Position numbers and translations under genes: made by a program
The notes under the pieces: generated by a model
The model's database searches: none
The model's input: the letters and a program-made list of their open reading frames with translations, nothing else
Told to the model about the DNA's origin: nothing
Assembly: GCA_031255415.1 (NCBI GenBank)
Contig: JAIRSO010000066.1
Location: 24,163 to 88,162, forward strand
DNA: 64,000 nt
Direction: 5' to 3'
Source of the DNA: Oscillospiraceae bacterium
Lineage (GTDB): Bacteria > Bacillota > Clostridia > Christensenellales > Aristaeellaceae
Shown: positions 43,281 to 51,680 of the stretch, piece by piece
Numbering within the stretch: the stretch's first letter is position 1
How the letters are laid out: the number at the start of each line of letters is the position of its first letter

Positions 43281-44744
43281 TTGGACGAGTGGGGGGTGGC
43301 GCATACGGATACGGGATACAAACGCAGACTACTAATGCTCCAAGGCGCGCAGGGACAAACCGGGTTCGCGAACATAGAGCAGTCGGGATCGCGTGTCACG
43401 ATCCAACTGCAGGCCGTGGGGCTTGAACGCACCGCGAGCGATATACATGGGTACCTGGTCTCCCTGCGCAAACGCCGCAGGCTGGACTGCGGCAGGATCC
43501 GCGTGGACTCGCGGGGCCAGGGCGGTCTGCTGCGCGAATACCGAGGAGCCGGAGAGATGGACGGCGTTGAGTTCGGCGACTTCGACGCGATCGCGATTAC
43601 CGGCGGCGGCGACGTGCTGTTGGTCGGGAACCTGAACGCGGGCGGAGCGGATTGGAACGCTATCCGTTCCGTGTGCAGGCTGGAGCGCCGCCAGCGATCC
43701 GGCGCGCGCCAGTTCGAGCGCGTGGACGGAGTGGATCTATATGCCGCGGGGGAATCATCCAATCGCGAGCTCGAACCCGCGAGCGCGTCCGCCGCGTCCA
43801 TCATCGAGCGGATGCAGCCCAACGCGGTCGATCCCGCTCCCGCGCCTACCCCGATAGCCATCGCCTCGCCTACTCCTGCTCCGGTCATCGAGTCCGCTCC
43901 CGCGCGTGTTCCCGAGCCGGCTGCCGAACCGGTCAAACCATCAGAAATCAAACCCGTCTCCGCTGCAACCCCGCAGCCGCTGGCAGACCTGATATCCCTG
44001 CTAGCGTCCGCGCCTACGGAGACTATCATCGCCATGACGGACGCGCTTAAAGCGGCGCGTAAGCCCGTCGTCGAAAAGATCCTCGCCGTGGAGCGTGTCC
44101 CGGTTGCGGAACCGGTTCCGGTCGTTGAGTCCGTCCCGGCTGCCGAGCCTATCCCGGCACGCGAGCCAGTCGCCGCCGCGAAGATAACCCCTGCAGTGGA
44201 GCCAGTCGCCGCCGCAGAGATAATCCCTGCAGTGGAGCCAGTCCCAGCCGTCGAGTCAATCCCTGCTGCCGAGCCGTCGGTCGGCGCGACAATCAGCGTC
44301 GATTCGATCTGCCATAAACCGGCTGTCCAGCCCGGCGCGGCTGTCAAGCGTCCGGCTATCAGGCATCTGCTTCGCTCAAACCCAACCCCGGAACCCGGCA
44401 GGGATTGGCCTGTGTGGAGCGCGTACTGCAAGCCCGTGTGGGATTGGCCTGAAGAAGCGTCCGATCTGCGGGAGGTATTCGAGCGCGGTTCGCCCAGCGA
44501 CGACGTAAGCCTGCCCGGATGGATGTTTGTGCGCGCGCCGTCCGCGATCAGCGGCGAAGAGAGCCTGTTGGGCGTGATGGTGGAGGGCGACCGCGTGACC
44601 AAGACGGCGGCTCTCTACAGAGGCGACGACAACCCCGAACCGCCCGCCGGGCTTGCCGGATACACCTACGATGGCAGTCTGGGCGCGGGTTACTGGGTGC
44701 GCTGGCGCGATTACGGCAGAACCGCCGCCCGACCCGCCATATAG
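43281..44744 (+). CDS. Unrecognised protein with VEP-type repeats and conserved C-terminal domain
   Basis: 487 residues, cytoplasmic by sequence. The N-terminal region (about 12-150) has two beta-rich parts (ANIEQSGSRVTIQLQAVGL and FDAIAITGGGDVLLVGNL). A low-complexity region (about 175-330) has a ~10-residue repeat of the form VEPVPAxE. The C-terminal ~110 residues contain DWPVWSAY, GWMFVRAPSA and GYWVRW, which look like a compact conserved domain of unknown function. The TTG start is uncertain: no good Shine-Dalgarno is seen, and GTG at 43296 is an alternative. It is divergent from the VanW gene. Confidence 0.7.
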   Translation: MDEWGVAHTDTGYKRRLLMLQGAQGQTGFANIEQSGSRVTIQLQAVGLERTASDIHGYLVSLRKRRRLDCGRIRVDSRGQGGLLREYRGAGEMDGVEFGDFDAIAITGGGDVLLVGNLNAGGADWNAIRSVCRLERRQRSGARQFERVDGVDLYAAGESSNRELEPASASAASIIERMQPNAVDPAPAPTPIAIASPTPAPVIESAPARVPEPAAEPVKPSEIKPVSAATPQPLADLISLLASAPTETIIAMTDALKAARKPVVEKILAVERVPVAEPVPVVESVPAAEPIPAREPVAAAKITPAVEPVAAAEIIPAVEPVPAVESIPAAEPSVGATISVDSICHKPAVQPGAAVKRPAIRHLLRSNPTPEPGRDWPVWSAYCKPVWDWPEEASDLREVFERGSPSDDVSLPGWMFVRAPSAISGEESLLGVMVEGDRVTKTAALYRGDDNPEPPAGLAGYTYDGSLGAGYWVRWRDYGRTAARPAI

Positions 44745-44755
44745 AATGGAACCAA

Positions 44756-44784
44756 CCCCGCCGCGATAACGGCGGGGCGGTTTT
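44756..44784. terminator. Bidirectional terminator between convergent genes
   Basis: CCCCGCCG (44756-44763) pairs with CGGCGGGG (44770-44777), loop CGATAA. TTTT follows three bases later on the plus strand. On the minus strand a weaker T-rich tail serves the gene ending at 44788. Confidence 0.8.
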
Positions 44785-44787
44785 ATG

Positions 44788-45924
44788 TTACGGCTTCTCT
44801 GGCGCGCCGCACACGCTGCACGGCTTGAGCTTCGAGTACTTGTTATCCTTTAACTGCGAGTACGTGAACGAGCTCATCTTCGACCAGTACCGCTGCGCGA
44901 TGGATGAGCAGTCCTTTTTGGTGTGGTACAACGCCCCGCCGTCGCTGTTGTACCATAGTTTCAGCGAAGGGCTGATCGATTCAGCCGGGGTGGGTTTGGG
45001 CGTGGCGTTCGGGTCGGGAGCGGGGGTAGGATCGGCTACAGGTATGACTCCCCTGAATGAATTGGGGTCGACATACCATTTGTCGTCCATGCGGTATAAC
45101 AGCGCCTCGTTCCGATAATTGTTCGTGCCCGTGCTGGTGGTTATGCGCGCCAGCACCGATACGGTTACTACGTTGTCCATTTCGCTGTACGCGGGCATGG
45201 TATACTCCCACTCGAGCAGTTTGCGCTGATTGGTGTTTGTATACAGAGTATAACTCGGGTTCTCGATCGACCGCCGCCAATCCGGCCAGGTATACTCCAC
45301 CATTTCGTTGGTTTTGTTGCCCTGCTTCCATAGGTTCAGGTACGCGTCGAGCGTCGTTTCCGCGGGCGACATGTCTTTGGCTTCGGCTTGATTGGCTTGA
45401 ACCGCCAGCGATCCATCCCCTTGCGGAGCCGCCGCGCCGATATCCGCGCCTGTATAATCGAGGTCTTCCACGCCGTCCGTCAATCCGCCGTCCGCCAGTC
45501 CGGAGTATACGCCGGACGGATCGGCAGCGCCGCCGGAAGGCAGTCCGCCCGCGTCCATGATCGGCGAAGCCAGCGCGCCGTAAACGGACAGCGCGATCAA
45601 TCCCGCCAGCACGGCGGAGGTTGCGAGCCGCGCGCGCGGCATGAAGCAGCGAAGCGCCCACATCGTAAGCAGCGACAGCGCCGCCGCCGCCGTGAATATC
45701 CATCGCATCGGCTGTATCAATATCGCGAACAGACCCAGTATCGGCAATACAAAGAACAGCAGCGCCAATACGGGCGTATCGCCGCGGCCTGAATTCTCCT
45801 CGTCCCTGTCAAGCGGCTCCAGCGAGTACGACCGTCCGCTGGCTCCCGCCGCCGAGAACCTGCCGGGCTTCGCGAACGAGCGGTTGTAGATCGCGGTATA
45901 CGTATAATTGGTTCGTCCCGCCAT
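44788..45924 (-). CDS. Membrane protein with C-terminal Cys module
   Basis: 378 residues. Three membrane segments lie near residues 50-130 (VLALLFFVLPILGLFAILI and the next two). An extracytoplasmic domain (YTLYTNTNQRKLLEWEY, then VVTVSVLARIT) and a Pro-rich linker follow. The C-terminus is a H/C module: YHTKKDC, then LKPCSVCGAP. The same kind of module ends the protein at 47834. ATG at 45924 follows AAGGAG by 13 nt; the frame is open upstream through a hairpin region and is not used. Function unknown. Confidence 0.75.
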   Translation of the reverse strand: MAGRTNYTYTAIYNRSFAKPGRFSAAGASGRSYSLEPLDRDEENSGRGDTPVLALLFFVLPILGLFAILIQPMRWIFTAAAALSLLTMWALRCFMPRARLATSAVLAGLIALSVYGALASPIMDAGGLPSGGAADPSGVYSGLADGGLTDGVEDLDYTGADIGAAAPQGDGSLAVQANQAEAKDMSPAETTLDAYLNLWKQGNKTNEMVEYTWPDWRRSIENPSYTLYTNTNQRKLLEWEYTMPAYSEMDNVVTVSVLARITTSTGTNNYRNEALLYRMDDKWYVDPNSFRGVIPVADPTPAPDPNATPKPTPAESISPSLKLWYNSDGGALYHTKKDCSSIAQRYWSKMSSFTYSQLKDNKYSKLKPCSVCGAPEKP

Positions 45925-46066
45925 CGAACACTCACTCTCCTTTCGCGTACAAATATGCCGCTCCCGCGATAATCGCGCGCCCCGCGCGGATGATCCGCGT
46001 TCCGCGGCCTGTCGCCGAACCGATCCGCGTACCATCGCCGCGAATCGATACGACCACTCGACAATA

Positions 46067-46108
46067 CAACTCATGAGCGGCGCGTTTTCGTGCGCCGCTC
46101 GCGAGTTG
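46067..46108. repeat. 42-bp imperfect palindrome in an intergenic region
   Basis: CAACTC (46067-46072) pairs with GAGTTG (46103-46108), and GAGCGGCGC (46075-46083) with GCGCCGCTC (46092-46100). The central loop is GTTTTCGT. It lies in the 272-bp gap upstream of the membrane-protein gene and could be an operator or the 3' hairpin of the hydrolase transcript. No terminator T-run was found beside it. Confidence 0.6.
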
Positions 46109-46196
46109 TTCAAATGATATAACACAATCTTCAGTTTTGCGTAACGGGTTGTTAAGATTTAAACCGAATACCGCGCGGATTCGCAATGATTCGCGT

Positions 46197-46985
46197 TCAG
46201 CCCACGTTCGCGCGCAGGAACTTGATGGTGCGATCGAACACCTCTTCATGATCCGCGCCGATCGTGCACACGTGCGGCGATTTGGTCAGCCACATCACTT
46301 CGCGCACGGAGCTGCTTATGCCCTCGCACAGCGTCTTGGGCACGTCGCGGTGCACCTGCTCGTCGAATCTGGACTGCACGATCAGCGCCGGGCACTTTAT
46401 CTTGCTAAGCTCCGGCAGGGTCTGTTTCTGCAGCGCGATGAGATCCTCCACCTTCGCCACGGGCAGCCCCAGGTATCCGATATTATATTCCTTCATGAAA
46501 CCCGGATCGCGCAGCCGATCGTTGGTCTTCCACGACATGTACGGGAACAGGTGCTTCACGACCGGCGCGAACTTGTTGATCGCGCGTCTGAACTTCAGCG
46601 CGGGCGCGTAGCACAGCAGACCGTTAACCGGGTGCGTCTCCGCCAGCCGGCACGCTATCAGCCCACCCATGCTCAACCCGCCGACCACCACTTTCTCGTG
46701 GCTGTCCCTCAGTTTCTTCAGCGCTTTCTCGGACGCGCCCAGCCACTCCGTCCAGTCCGTGCGCGACATCGCGGCTACGGTCTCCGCGTGACCGGGCAGG
46801 AGTATTCCGCGAACGGTGTACCCCGCTGCGTTCAGCGCCTCGCCCAGCGGCAGCATATGCGCCGGCGAGCCTGTGAACCCGTGGATCAACAGCACCGCCG
46901 TCGAGCCGCCCTCTAGGTAGAACGGCTTGCACTTCGCGTCCTTGAAATCCGGCGCGCTCGTCTTTTTTTTCGGTTTGTTCTCCAT
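46197..46985 (-). CDS. Alpha/beta hydrolase, carboxylesterase-like
   Basis: 262 residues. Oxyanion motif LLIHGFTGSP, nucleophile elbow GGLSMGG, acid in QSRFDEQV and His in TKSPHVCT. This is the Est30/monoglyceride-lipase branch; short-chain acyl esters are likely substrates. The first ~15 residues are Lys-rich. It starts 6 bp after upp and is transcribed with it. Confidence 0.9.
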   Translation of the reverse strand: MENKPKKKTSAPDFKDAKCKPFYLEGGSTAVLLIHGFTGSPAHMLPLGEALNAAGYTVRGILLPGHAETVAAMSRTDWTEWLGASEKALKKLRDSHEKVVVGGLSMGGLIACRLAETHPVNGLLCYAPALKFRRAINKFAPVVKHLFPYMSWKTNDRLRDPGFMKEYNIGYLGLPVAKVEDLIALQKQTLPELSKIKCPALIVQSRFDEQVHRDVPKTLCEGISSSVREVMWLTKSPHVCTIGADHEEVFDRTIKFLRANVG

Positions 46986-46991
46986 ATCCCC

Positions 46992-47621
46992 TTACCTCGT
47001 TCCGAACAGCCTGTCGCCCGCGTCGCCCAGCCCCGGCACGATATAGCCGTGTTCGTTGAGCTTCTCGTCAAGCGCGGCGACAAAGACTTCCACGTCCGGG
47101 TGATCCCGCTGTATCCTTGATACCCCTTCGGGCGCGGCTATCAGGCATACCAGAGTGATATTCTTTCCGCCCCGGTTCTTTACGAACGTTATCGCGGCCG
47201 ACGACGATCCGCCCGTCGCCAGCATCGGATCGAGCACGAACAGGTCGCGTTCCTCGATATCCGGAGGGAGTTTGCAGTAATACTCCACAGGCTCCAGCGT
47301 CACGGGATCGCGGTACAGTCCGATATGCCCTATCCTGGCGTTGGGCATCATGCGCATTATTCCGTCTACCATGCCCAGCCCGGCGCGCAGGATGGGTATC
47401 AGACCCAGTTTCTTCCCGCTCAGCACGTAGGCTGTAGCGGGGCCGATCGGCGTGGTTATTTCCACCGGCTTGGTGGACAACCCTCGCGTCACCTCATATA
47501 CCATCAATGTGGATATCTCGTCCAGCAGCTCGCGGAAGTCCTTCGTACACGTGTTAACGTCGCGCATTATGCCCAGTTTATGCTGAATCAGCGGATGTTC
47601 CAGTACATGCAGTTCGCCCAT
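46992..47621 (-). CDS. upp: Uracil phosphoribosyltransferase
   Basis: 209 residues. The PRPP-binding loop is [14 protein letters not shown]; the uracil-binding C-terminus is [19 protein letters not shown]. It converts uracil and PRPP to UMP, matching the cytidine deaminase elsewhere in the window. ATG follows AAAGGAG and a good promoter lies 37 bp upstream. Confidence 0.97.
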   Translation of the reverse strand: MGELHVLEHPLIQHKLGIMRDVNTCTKDFRELLDEISTLMVYEVTRGLSTKPVEITTPIGPATAYVLSGKKLGLIPILRAGLGMVDGIMRMMPNARIGHIGLYRDPVTLEPVEYYCKLPPDIEERDLFVLDPMLATGGSSSAAITFVKNRGGKNITLVCLIAAPEGVSRIQRDHPDVEVFVAALDEKLNEHGYIVPGLGDAGDRLFGTR

Positions 47622-47658
47622 GCGTGTACTCCTTTCGGCCGCAGCGGTTTATTTACGC

Positions 47659-47688
47659 ATTATACCATATCGGCTTGATATGTGTAAA
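47659..47688 (-). promoter_or_regulatory. Promoter of upp
   Basis: Minus strand TTTACA (47683-47688), 18-bp spacer, TATAAT (47659-47664). Confidence 0.8.
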
Positions 47689-47762
47689 CCGTGGCGCGCG
47701 GATTGGCAAAAAGCAGCCGCCCGCGTTGGCATGGGAGCCTCTCCAACTTGCAATAATTCCCA

Positions 47763-47791
47763 TTGAATCATACCGCGATGTATGTTATCAT
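47763..47791 (+). promoter_or_regulatory. Promoter of the small secreted protein gene
   Basis: TTGAAT (47763-47768), 17-bp spacer, TATCAT (47786-47791), 43 bp before the ATG at 47834. Confidence 0.6.
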
Positions 47792-47833
47792 TTGACAAAT
47801 CAGGGAATATTTCGTAGGGTGGAGGCTTATGCC

Positions 47834-48451
47834 ATGCGCGTTAACAAACGGGTTTCATTATTGATGATTATCTTCATGGCGCTGTGGATCCCTTCGGTTT
47901 TCGCGGCGCAGACCGACCTCGCTCCGTCCATGCCCCTGGACGAGAACGGCGTCGTTGACCTGAACAGCCTGGAGGCGCTCGTCGGCACGACCAACGCGGA
48001 CGGGGTAGCCGTCTATCTCGCTCCAGGCGGAGGCGAGTTAACCATCATCCCTAAAACGGGTACTTTGGTATGCGTCTACGCGCTGGATGATCCGCTGGAT
48101 CCCGCTTGGTATCAAGCGGCGTTCGAGTCGGGCGGCTTTGTTTACAGCGGGTATGTCGAGTACGGCGCGCTGACTGTCGCGCCCGTCACCGACGCGCAGA
48201 ACATGATCGGCTCCGGAGCTTACGCCCTCGCGCTCAATAAACTGTACGACATGTCCGCCCTTGATCCCGATCAATTCCCCGACGGCTTATACGACGCTTT
48301 GCTTGCCGCCCATCCCGTTTACCTTAGCCGAACCGGAGCGAAGTATCACTATAACCCCGCCTGTTCCAATATGAAAACCCCGCGCGAGACTACCCTTGCC
48401 AGCGCGCTCAACGCCGATAAGGAGCCTTGCTCAAAATGCGTCAAGGATTAG
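47834..48451 (+). CDS. Secreted protein with C-terminal Cys module
   Basis: 205 residues. A classic signal peptide (VSLLMIIFMALWIPSVFAA) is followed by a middle resembling a SH3-like or beta-rich domain (VYLAPGGGELTIIPKTGTLVCVYAL in part). The C-terminal module is YLSRTGAKYHYNPACSNM then PCSKCVKD, similar to the end of the 44788 product. ATG at 47834 follows GGAGG; the open frame upstream to 47624 has no start signal. Function unknown. Confidence 0.75.
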   Translation: MRVNKRVSLLMIIFMALWIPSVFAAQTDLAPSMPLDENGVVDLNSLEALVGTTNADGVAVYLAPGGGELTIIPKTGTLVCVYALDDPLDPAWYQAAFESGGFVYSGYVEYGALTVAPVTDAQNMIGSGAYALALNKLYDMSALDPDQFPDGLYDALLAAHPVYLSRTGAKYHYNPACSNMKTPRETTLASALNADKEPCSKCVKD

Positions 48452-48496
48452 CGATCTGCGGTTGACCGACCGCGCCAAACCTGATACCCTTGGCAT

Positions 48497-50017
48497 ATGC
48501 GGACAAAAGGCGACATACTGCGCGGGGTGTTCGGGTTCGACGGGTTTCGTCCCGGGCAGGAGGATATCATCGACGCTACCCTGTCCGGGCGCGACGTTCT
48601 AGCGGTAATGCCAACGGGCGGCGGCAAGTCGCTGTGCTATCAGATTCCCGCGCTGCTGACTCGCGGCGCGACGTTCGTCATATCGCCACTGGTCTCGCTG
48701 ATGAAGGATCAGGTGGGCGCGCTCAGGCAGAACGGGGTCGCCGCGGCTTTCCTAAACAGCACTCTTACCCCCGGACAGTATCGCAAGGCGCTGGACAACG
48801 CCGCGTCCGGCATGTACCGTATCATTTATATCGCGCCGGAGAGGCTGTCCAGTCCCGACTTCCGCGCGTTCGCGGCGGCTCGTCCGCCCGAGCGGATCGC
48901 GGTGGACGAGGCGCATTGCGTCTCGCAATGGGGTCGCGATTTCCGACCCAGTTATCTGGATATAGGCCCGTTCGTCGAATCCCTGCCGTTCAGGCCTACT
49001 CTGGCGGCGTTCACCGCTACCGCGACGAATCGCGTCAGAACGGATATCGTCGAACTGCTGGGACTGCGCGATCCCGTGCGCGCGGTCGGCGCGTTCGATC
49101 GTCCCAATCTCTTTTTCGAGGTGATCAAAGGAAAAGGCGGACGCGCCAGAGACCGTCTGCTGATGGCTCTGATGGATGAACAGCGCGGACGCAGCGGAAT
49201 CATATACTGCGCCACGCGTAAGACGGTGGACTCGGTCTGCGATATGCTGCGCGGCGGCGGGATCGGCGCGGGACGCTATCACGCGGGGATGCCGGACGAC
49301 GAGCGCCGCGCGAGTCAGGACGCGTTCGCGTCGGACGACACGCCCGTATTAGTCGCCACTAACGCGTTTGGTATGGGTATCGATAAATCCAACGTATCAT
49401 TCATCATTCATTACAACATGCCGGGCGATTTGGAGAGTTATTATCAGGAGGCGGGGCGCGCCGGACGCGACGGATCGGACGCGCTGTGTCTGCTTCTGTT
49501 CGCGCCCGCCGATATAATGGTTCGCAAAAGCCTCATCGAGCACGGCGAGGACGCGCGCGACCCGGAGGCTCTGCGCCGCGCGAAACAGCGGCTTGAGGTG
49601 ATGATCTCATACGCGACGGGCGGAGGTTGCTTGCGCGCGCGGTTATTGCGCTATTTTGGGGAGAAACCTCCGGTCAGATGCGGATCGTGCGGAAACTGCG
49701 CCGGGCCGCGAATCGCGGAGTCCATCCTGGCGGCGGCGCAAGCCGAACCCGCCGTCCGCGCGGCGCGGGTCAAACCCAAGCGCGAGGCAAGCTCCGCCGT
49801 TGACGCGGAGTTGTTCGAGCGGCTGAAGGAACTGCGCCTTAGCGTAGCCAAGGCGCAGGGGATTCCGGCATACATGGTGTTCAGCAACGCTACGCTCGAG
49901 GATATGTGCCGCAAACATCCGCGCACGCTAGCCGCCATGCTGAACGTAGCCGGCGTGGGCGAACACAAGGTGAGGGCGTATGGCGCGCGGTTCCTGCAAG
50001 TCCTGCTGGATCAATAG
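48497..50017 (+). CDS. recQ: RecQ-family ATP-dependent DNA helicase
   Basis: 506 residues, 3'-5' helicase of SF2. Motif 0 GFRPGQEDII, motif I MPTGGGKSLCYQ, motif II DEAH (VDEAHCVSQWG), motif VI QEAGRAGRDG. The four-Cys zinc domain follows (GGCLRARLLRYF then CGSCGNC), and an HRDC-like domain ends the protein. It processes stalled forks and recombination intermediates. ATG at 48497 has no strong Shine-Dalgarno. The 3' end overlaps the convergent pyruvyltransferase gene by 7 bp. Confidence 0.94.
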   Translation: MRTKGDILRGVFGFDGFRPGQEDIIDATLSGRDVLAVMPTGGGKSLCYQIPALLTRGATFVISPLVSLMKDQVGALRQNGVAAAFLNSTLTPGQYRKALDNAASGMYRIIYIAPERLSSPDFRAFAAARPPERIAVDEAHCVSQWGRDFRPSYLDIGPFVESLPFRPTLAAFTATATNRVRTDIVELLGLRDPVRAVGAFDRPNLFFEVIKGKGGRARDRLLMALMDEQRGRSGIIYCATRKTVDSVCDMLRGGGIGAGRYHAGMPDDERRASQDAFASDDTPVLVATNAFGMGIDKSNVSFIIHYNMPGDLESYYQEAGRAGRDGSDALCLLLFAPADIMVRKSLIEHGEDARDPEALRRAKQRLEVMISYATGGGCLRARLLRYFGEKPPVRCGSCGNCAGPRIAESILAAAQAEPAVRAARVKPKREASSAVDAELFERLKELRLSVAKAQGIPAYMVFSNATLEDMCRKHPRTLAAMLNVAGVGEHKVRAYGARFLQVLLDQ

Positions 50018-50871
50018 GCGTACCTGTATGGGAAGCATTCTATCAGTTGTTCCTGCTTTAGGTTTACGTCGCCGCCGTCGATCCGGTATGATGATACTAT
50101 CTCGTCGGGAGTGGGCAGGGGATCGTCGTCCAAGTTGAGCGGCTTTATGTCCAGACCGAACGAGCCGTAGTAATCGAGGAATTTATTATCCCACCATTTC
50201 TGTCTGGTGTTGGTGACGCACCAGCGGTTGGGGATCCCGAACGCGTCCGCGAACACCGCGCCGTGCAGGCTGGTGGTGACGACGGTCTCGCAGCGGCGCA
50301 ATTGATCAAGGAATCGGCGGGGATCCATCTGTATATCCAGAACCATCGAGTGCGGATGCCGCTCCTCGAACTCCTCAAAGAATGGCAGATCCTTCTCCTG
50401 ATAGTGCGGGATAACGCCTAAGCGCACATCCTTATGAACGCGGGGCAGTCCCGGCAGTCTGGAGGCCAGCAGTCCGGGATCGGCCAGCGGGCAGTCTATC
50501 GTTTGCCCGGACGTGGCTTCAAGCCGCGCTTTAGTGAGCGGGCCGCGCAGCGCGAGCACGTCCAGAGGCCTAATCAGCGGCATGATGTAAGGCTCGTCGC
50601 GCAGGTATCCCGCTCCCCATACATACAGGGGATCGTCGCGGATCGCGGCGTGTTTGCGCGAAGCCGCGAAATGATCCAGTATGCTGCCTATCGCGACTAT
50701 ATCCGCTTGACCCTGCGTGCCCCACAGCGCTTTAACGTTAAACAACAAGTTCATCATCCATGGCGCGAACATGTCGCCAGCGTTCTGGTATCTGTAGAAG
50801 TATAGTTTGACCGTTTTCTGAAGAACGCGCGGTCCGCGCGCGGTCGATTCCATGTATGGTATCGCGGTCAT
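50011..50871 (-). CDS. Polysaccharide pyruvyl transferase family protein
   Basis: 286 residues. The opening KLYFYRYQNAGDMFAPWMM (short form: YQNAGDMFAPW) and the later TSLHGAVFADAFGIP are typical of the polysaccharide pyruvyl transferase family, which adds pyruvate ketals to wall or capsule sugars. It may be a GT-like relative without that activity. ATG at 50871 follows GGGAGGGT by 8 nt. It overlaps recQ by 7 bp at its end. Confidence 0.85.
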   Translation of the reverse strand: MTAIPYMESTARGPRVLQKTVKLYFYRYQNAGDMFAPWMMNLLFNVKALWGTQGQADIVAIGSILDHFAASRKHAAIRDDPLYVWGAGYLRDEPYIMPLIRPLDVLALRGPLTKARLEATSGQTIDCPLADPGLLASRLPGLPRVHKDVRLGVIPHYQEKDLPFFEEFEERHPHSMVLDIQMDPRRFLDQLRRCETVVTTSLHGAVFADAFGIPNRWCVTNTRQKWWDNKFLDYYGSFGLDIKPLNLDDDPLPTPDEIVSSYRIDGGDVNLKQEQLIECFPYRYAY

Positions 50872-50931
50872 AGGCACACCCTCCCGTCCATTACTTGTCT
50901 GGACAGGATATGCGCCGACTCGAGCGCGATA

Positions 50932-51675
50932 TTACAACCGGGTCAAAGCGCAAGCAGCCTCGCTACGGTTGGAACGCAGTTGGCGGATTCCAACGATTGC
51001 GTAAGATTGTTCCAGAGCGGCGCGGGCTGTTTTGATTATGCCAGGCCAAGAGGGCGTCGCGTTCGAGGGCAGTTTCAGCGTCATCAATGCCCATCCGGAT
51101 TGAGTCAATAGCGGCGCGCAGTCCAGCATAACCCTGCAGGAACGCGCCGCGTCCATCTTCATGTCGTTGACAAGAAGCGACGCGCGGCTGATGGGAGCGG
51201 TTTGAAGGTACTGTCCGGCGGTAGTGCGGATGTGGGTGACGGAAGGGTTGTCAGCCGCGAGCGGATGCAGAGCGCCAGGATCGACTGCAGTGACGAGTAT
51301 CCCAAGAGAGGCCAGCACGTATGACCAGCCTCCAGGCGCGGCTCCAAGGTCGACGGCGAGGGATCCGGGCGCGATAGGTATGCCGAACAGGTCGATGGCT
51401 TCTAAAAGTTTCATCTCCGAGCGGCAGATAGTGAATGGGTAACGCGAGGGTCGTTCAATGGGGAGGGAATCGCCGCGTATGGGTTGGACGTCGCGAGCAA
51501 ATACGGGCGGGTTGGACGACAGTATCCGCGTAAAGTCGTCAAACCCGCCGTCCCATTCGATTATACGGGAGATAGGCGAGATGGGATCGCCCGCGCGCAG
51601 TCCGGCAAAGCGCGAGGTTAGTTCGCGCATAGCAAGGCGTTCAGCCTCGCGATGGAAGAACGCAAGAGCTTTCAA
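50932..51675 (-). CDS. FtsJ-like SAM-dependent methyltransferase
   Basis: 247 residues. The Rossmann motif AVDLGAAPGGWSYVL and the acidic VTAVDPG identify the FtsJ/RlmM-like 2'-O-methyltransferase family; LLVNDMKMDAARS includes a catalytic-type Lys. The probable substrate is rRNA. TTG start at 51675, 5 bp after the asnS stop, without a clear Shine-Dalgarno, suggests coupling to asnS. The coding strand is pyrimidine-leaning, as in asnS but weaker. Confidence 0.82.
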   Translation of the reverse strand: MKALAFFHREAERLAMRELTSRFAGLRAGDPISPISRIIEWDGGFDDFTRILSSNPPVFARDVQPIRGDSLPIERPSRYPFTICRSEMKLLEAIDLFGIPIAPGSLAVDLGAAPGGWSYVLASLGILVTAVDPGALHPLAADNPSVTHIRTTAGQYLQTAPISRASLLVNDMKMDAARSCRVMLDCAPLLTQSGWALMTLKLPSNATPSWPGIIKTARAALEQSYAIVGIRQLRSNRSEAACALTRL

Positions 51676-51680
51676 GAGTG

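Noticed and set aside
43271-44602. 443-codon minus-strand ORF opposite the VEP-repeat gene
   Set aside because: It is a Ser/Thr/Gly/Ala-rich translation of the repeat region, without ribosome-binding signal.
47624-47833. In-frame extension of the secreted protein gene to 47624
   Set aside because: The signal peptide and Shine-Dalgarno place the start at 47834; the extension covers two promoters.
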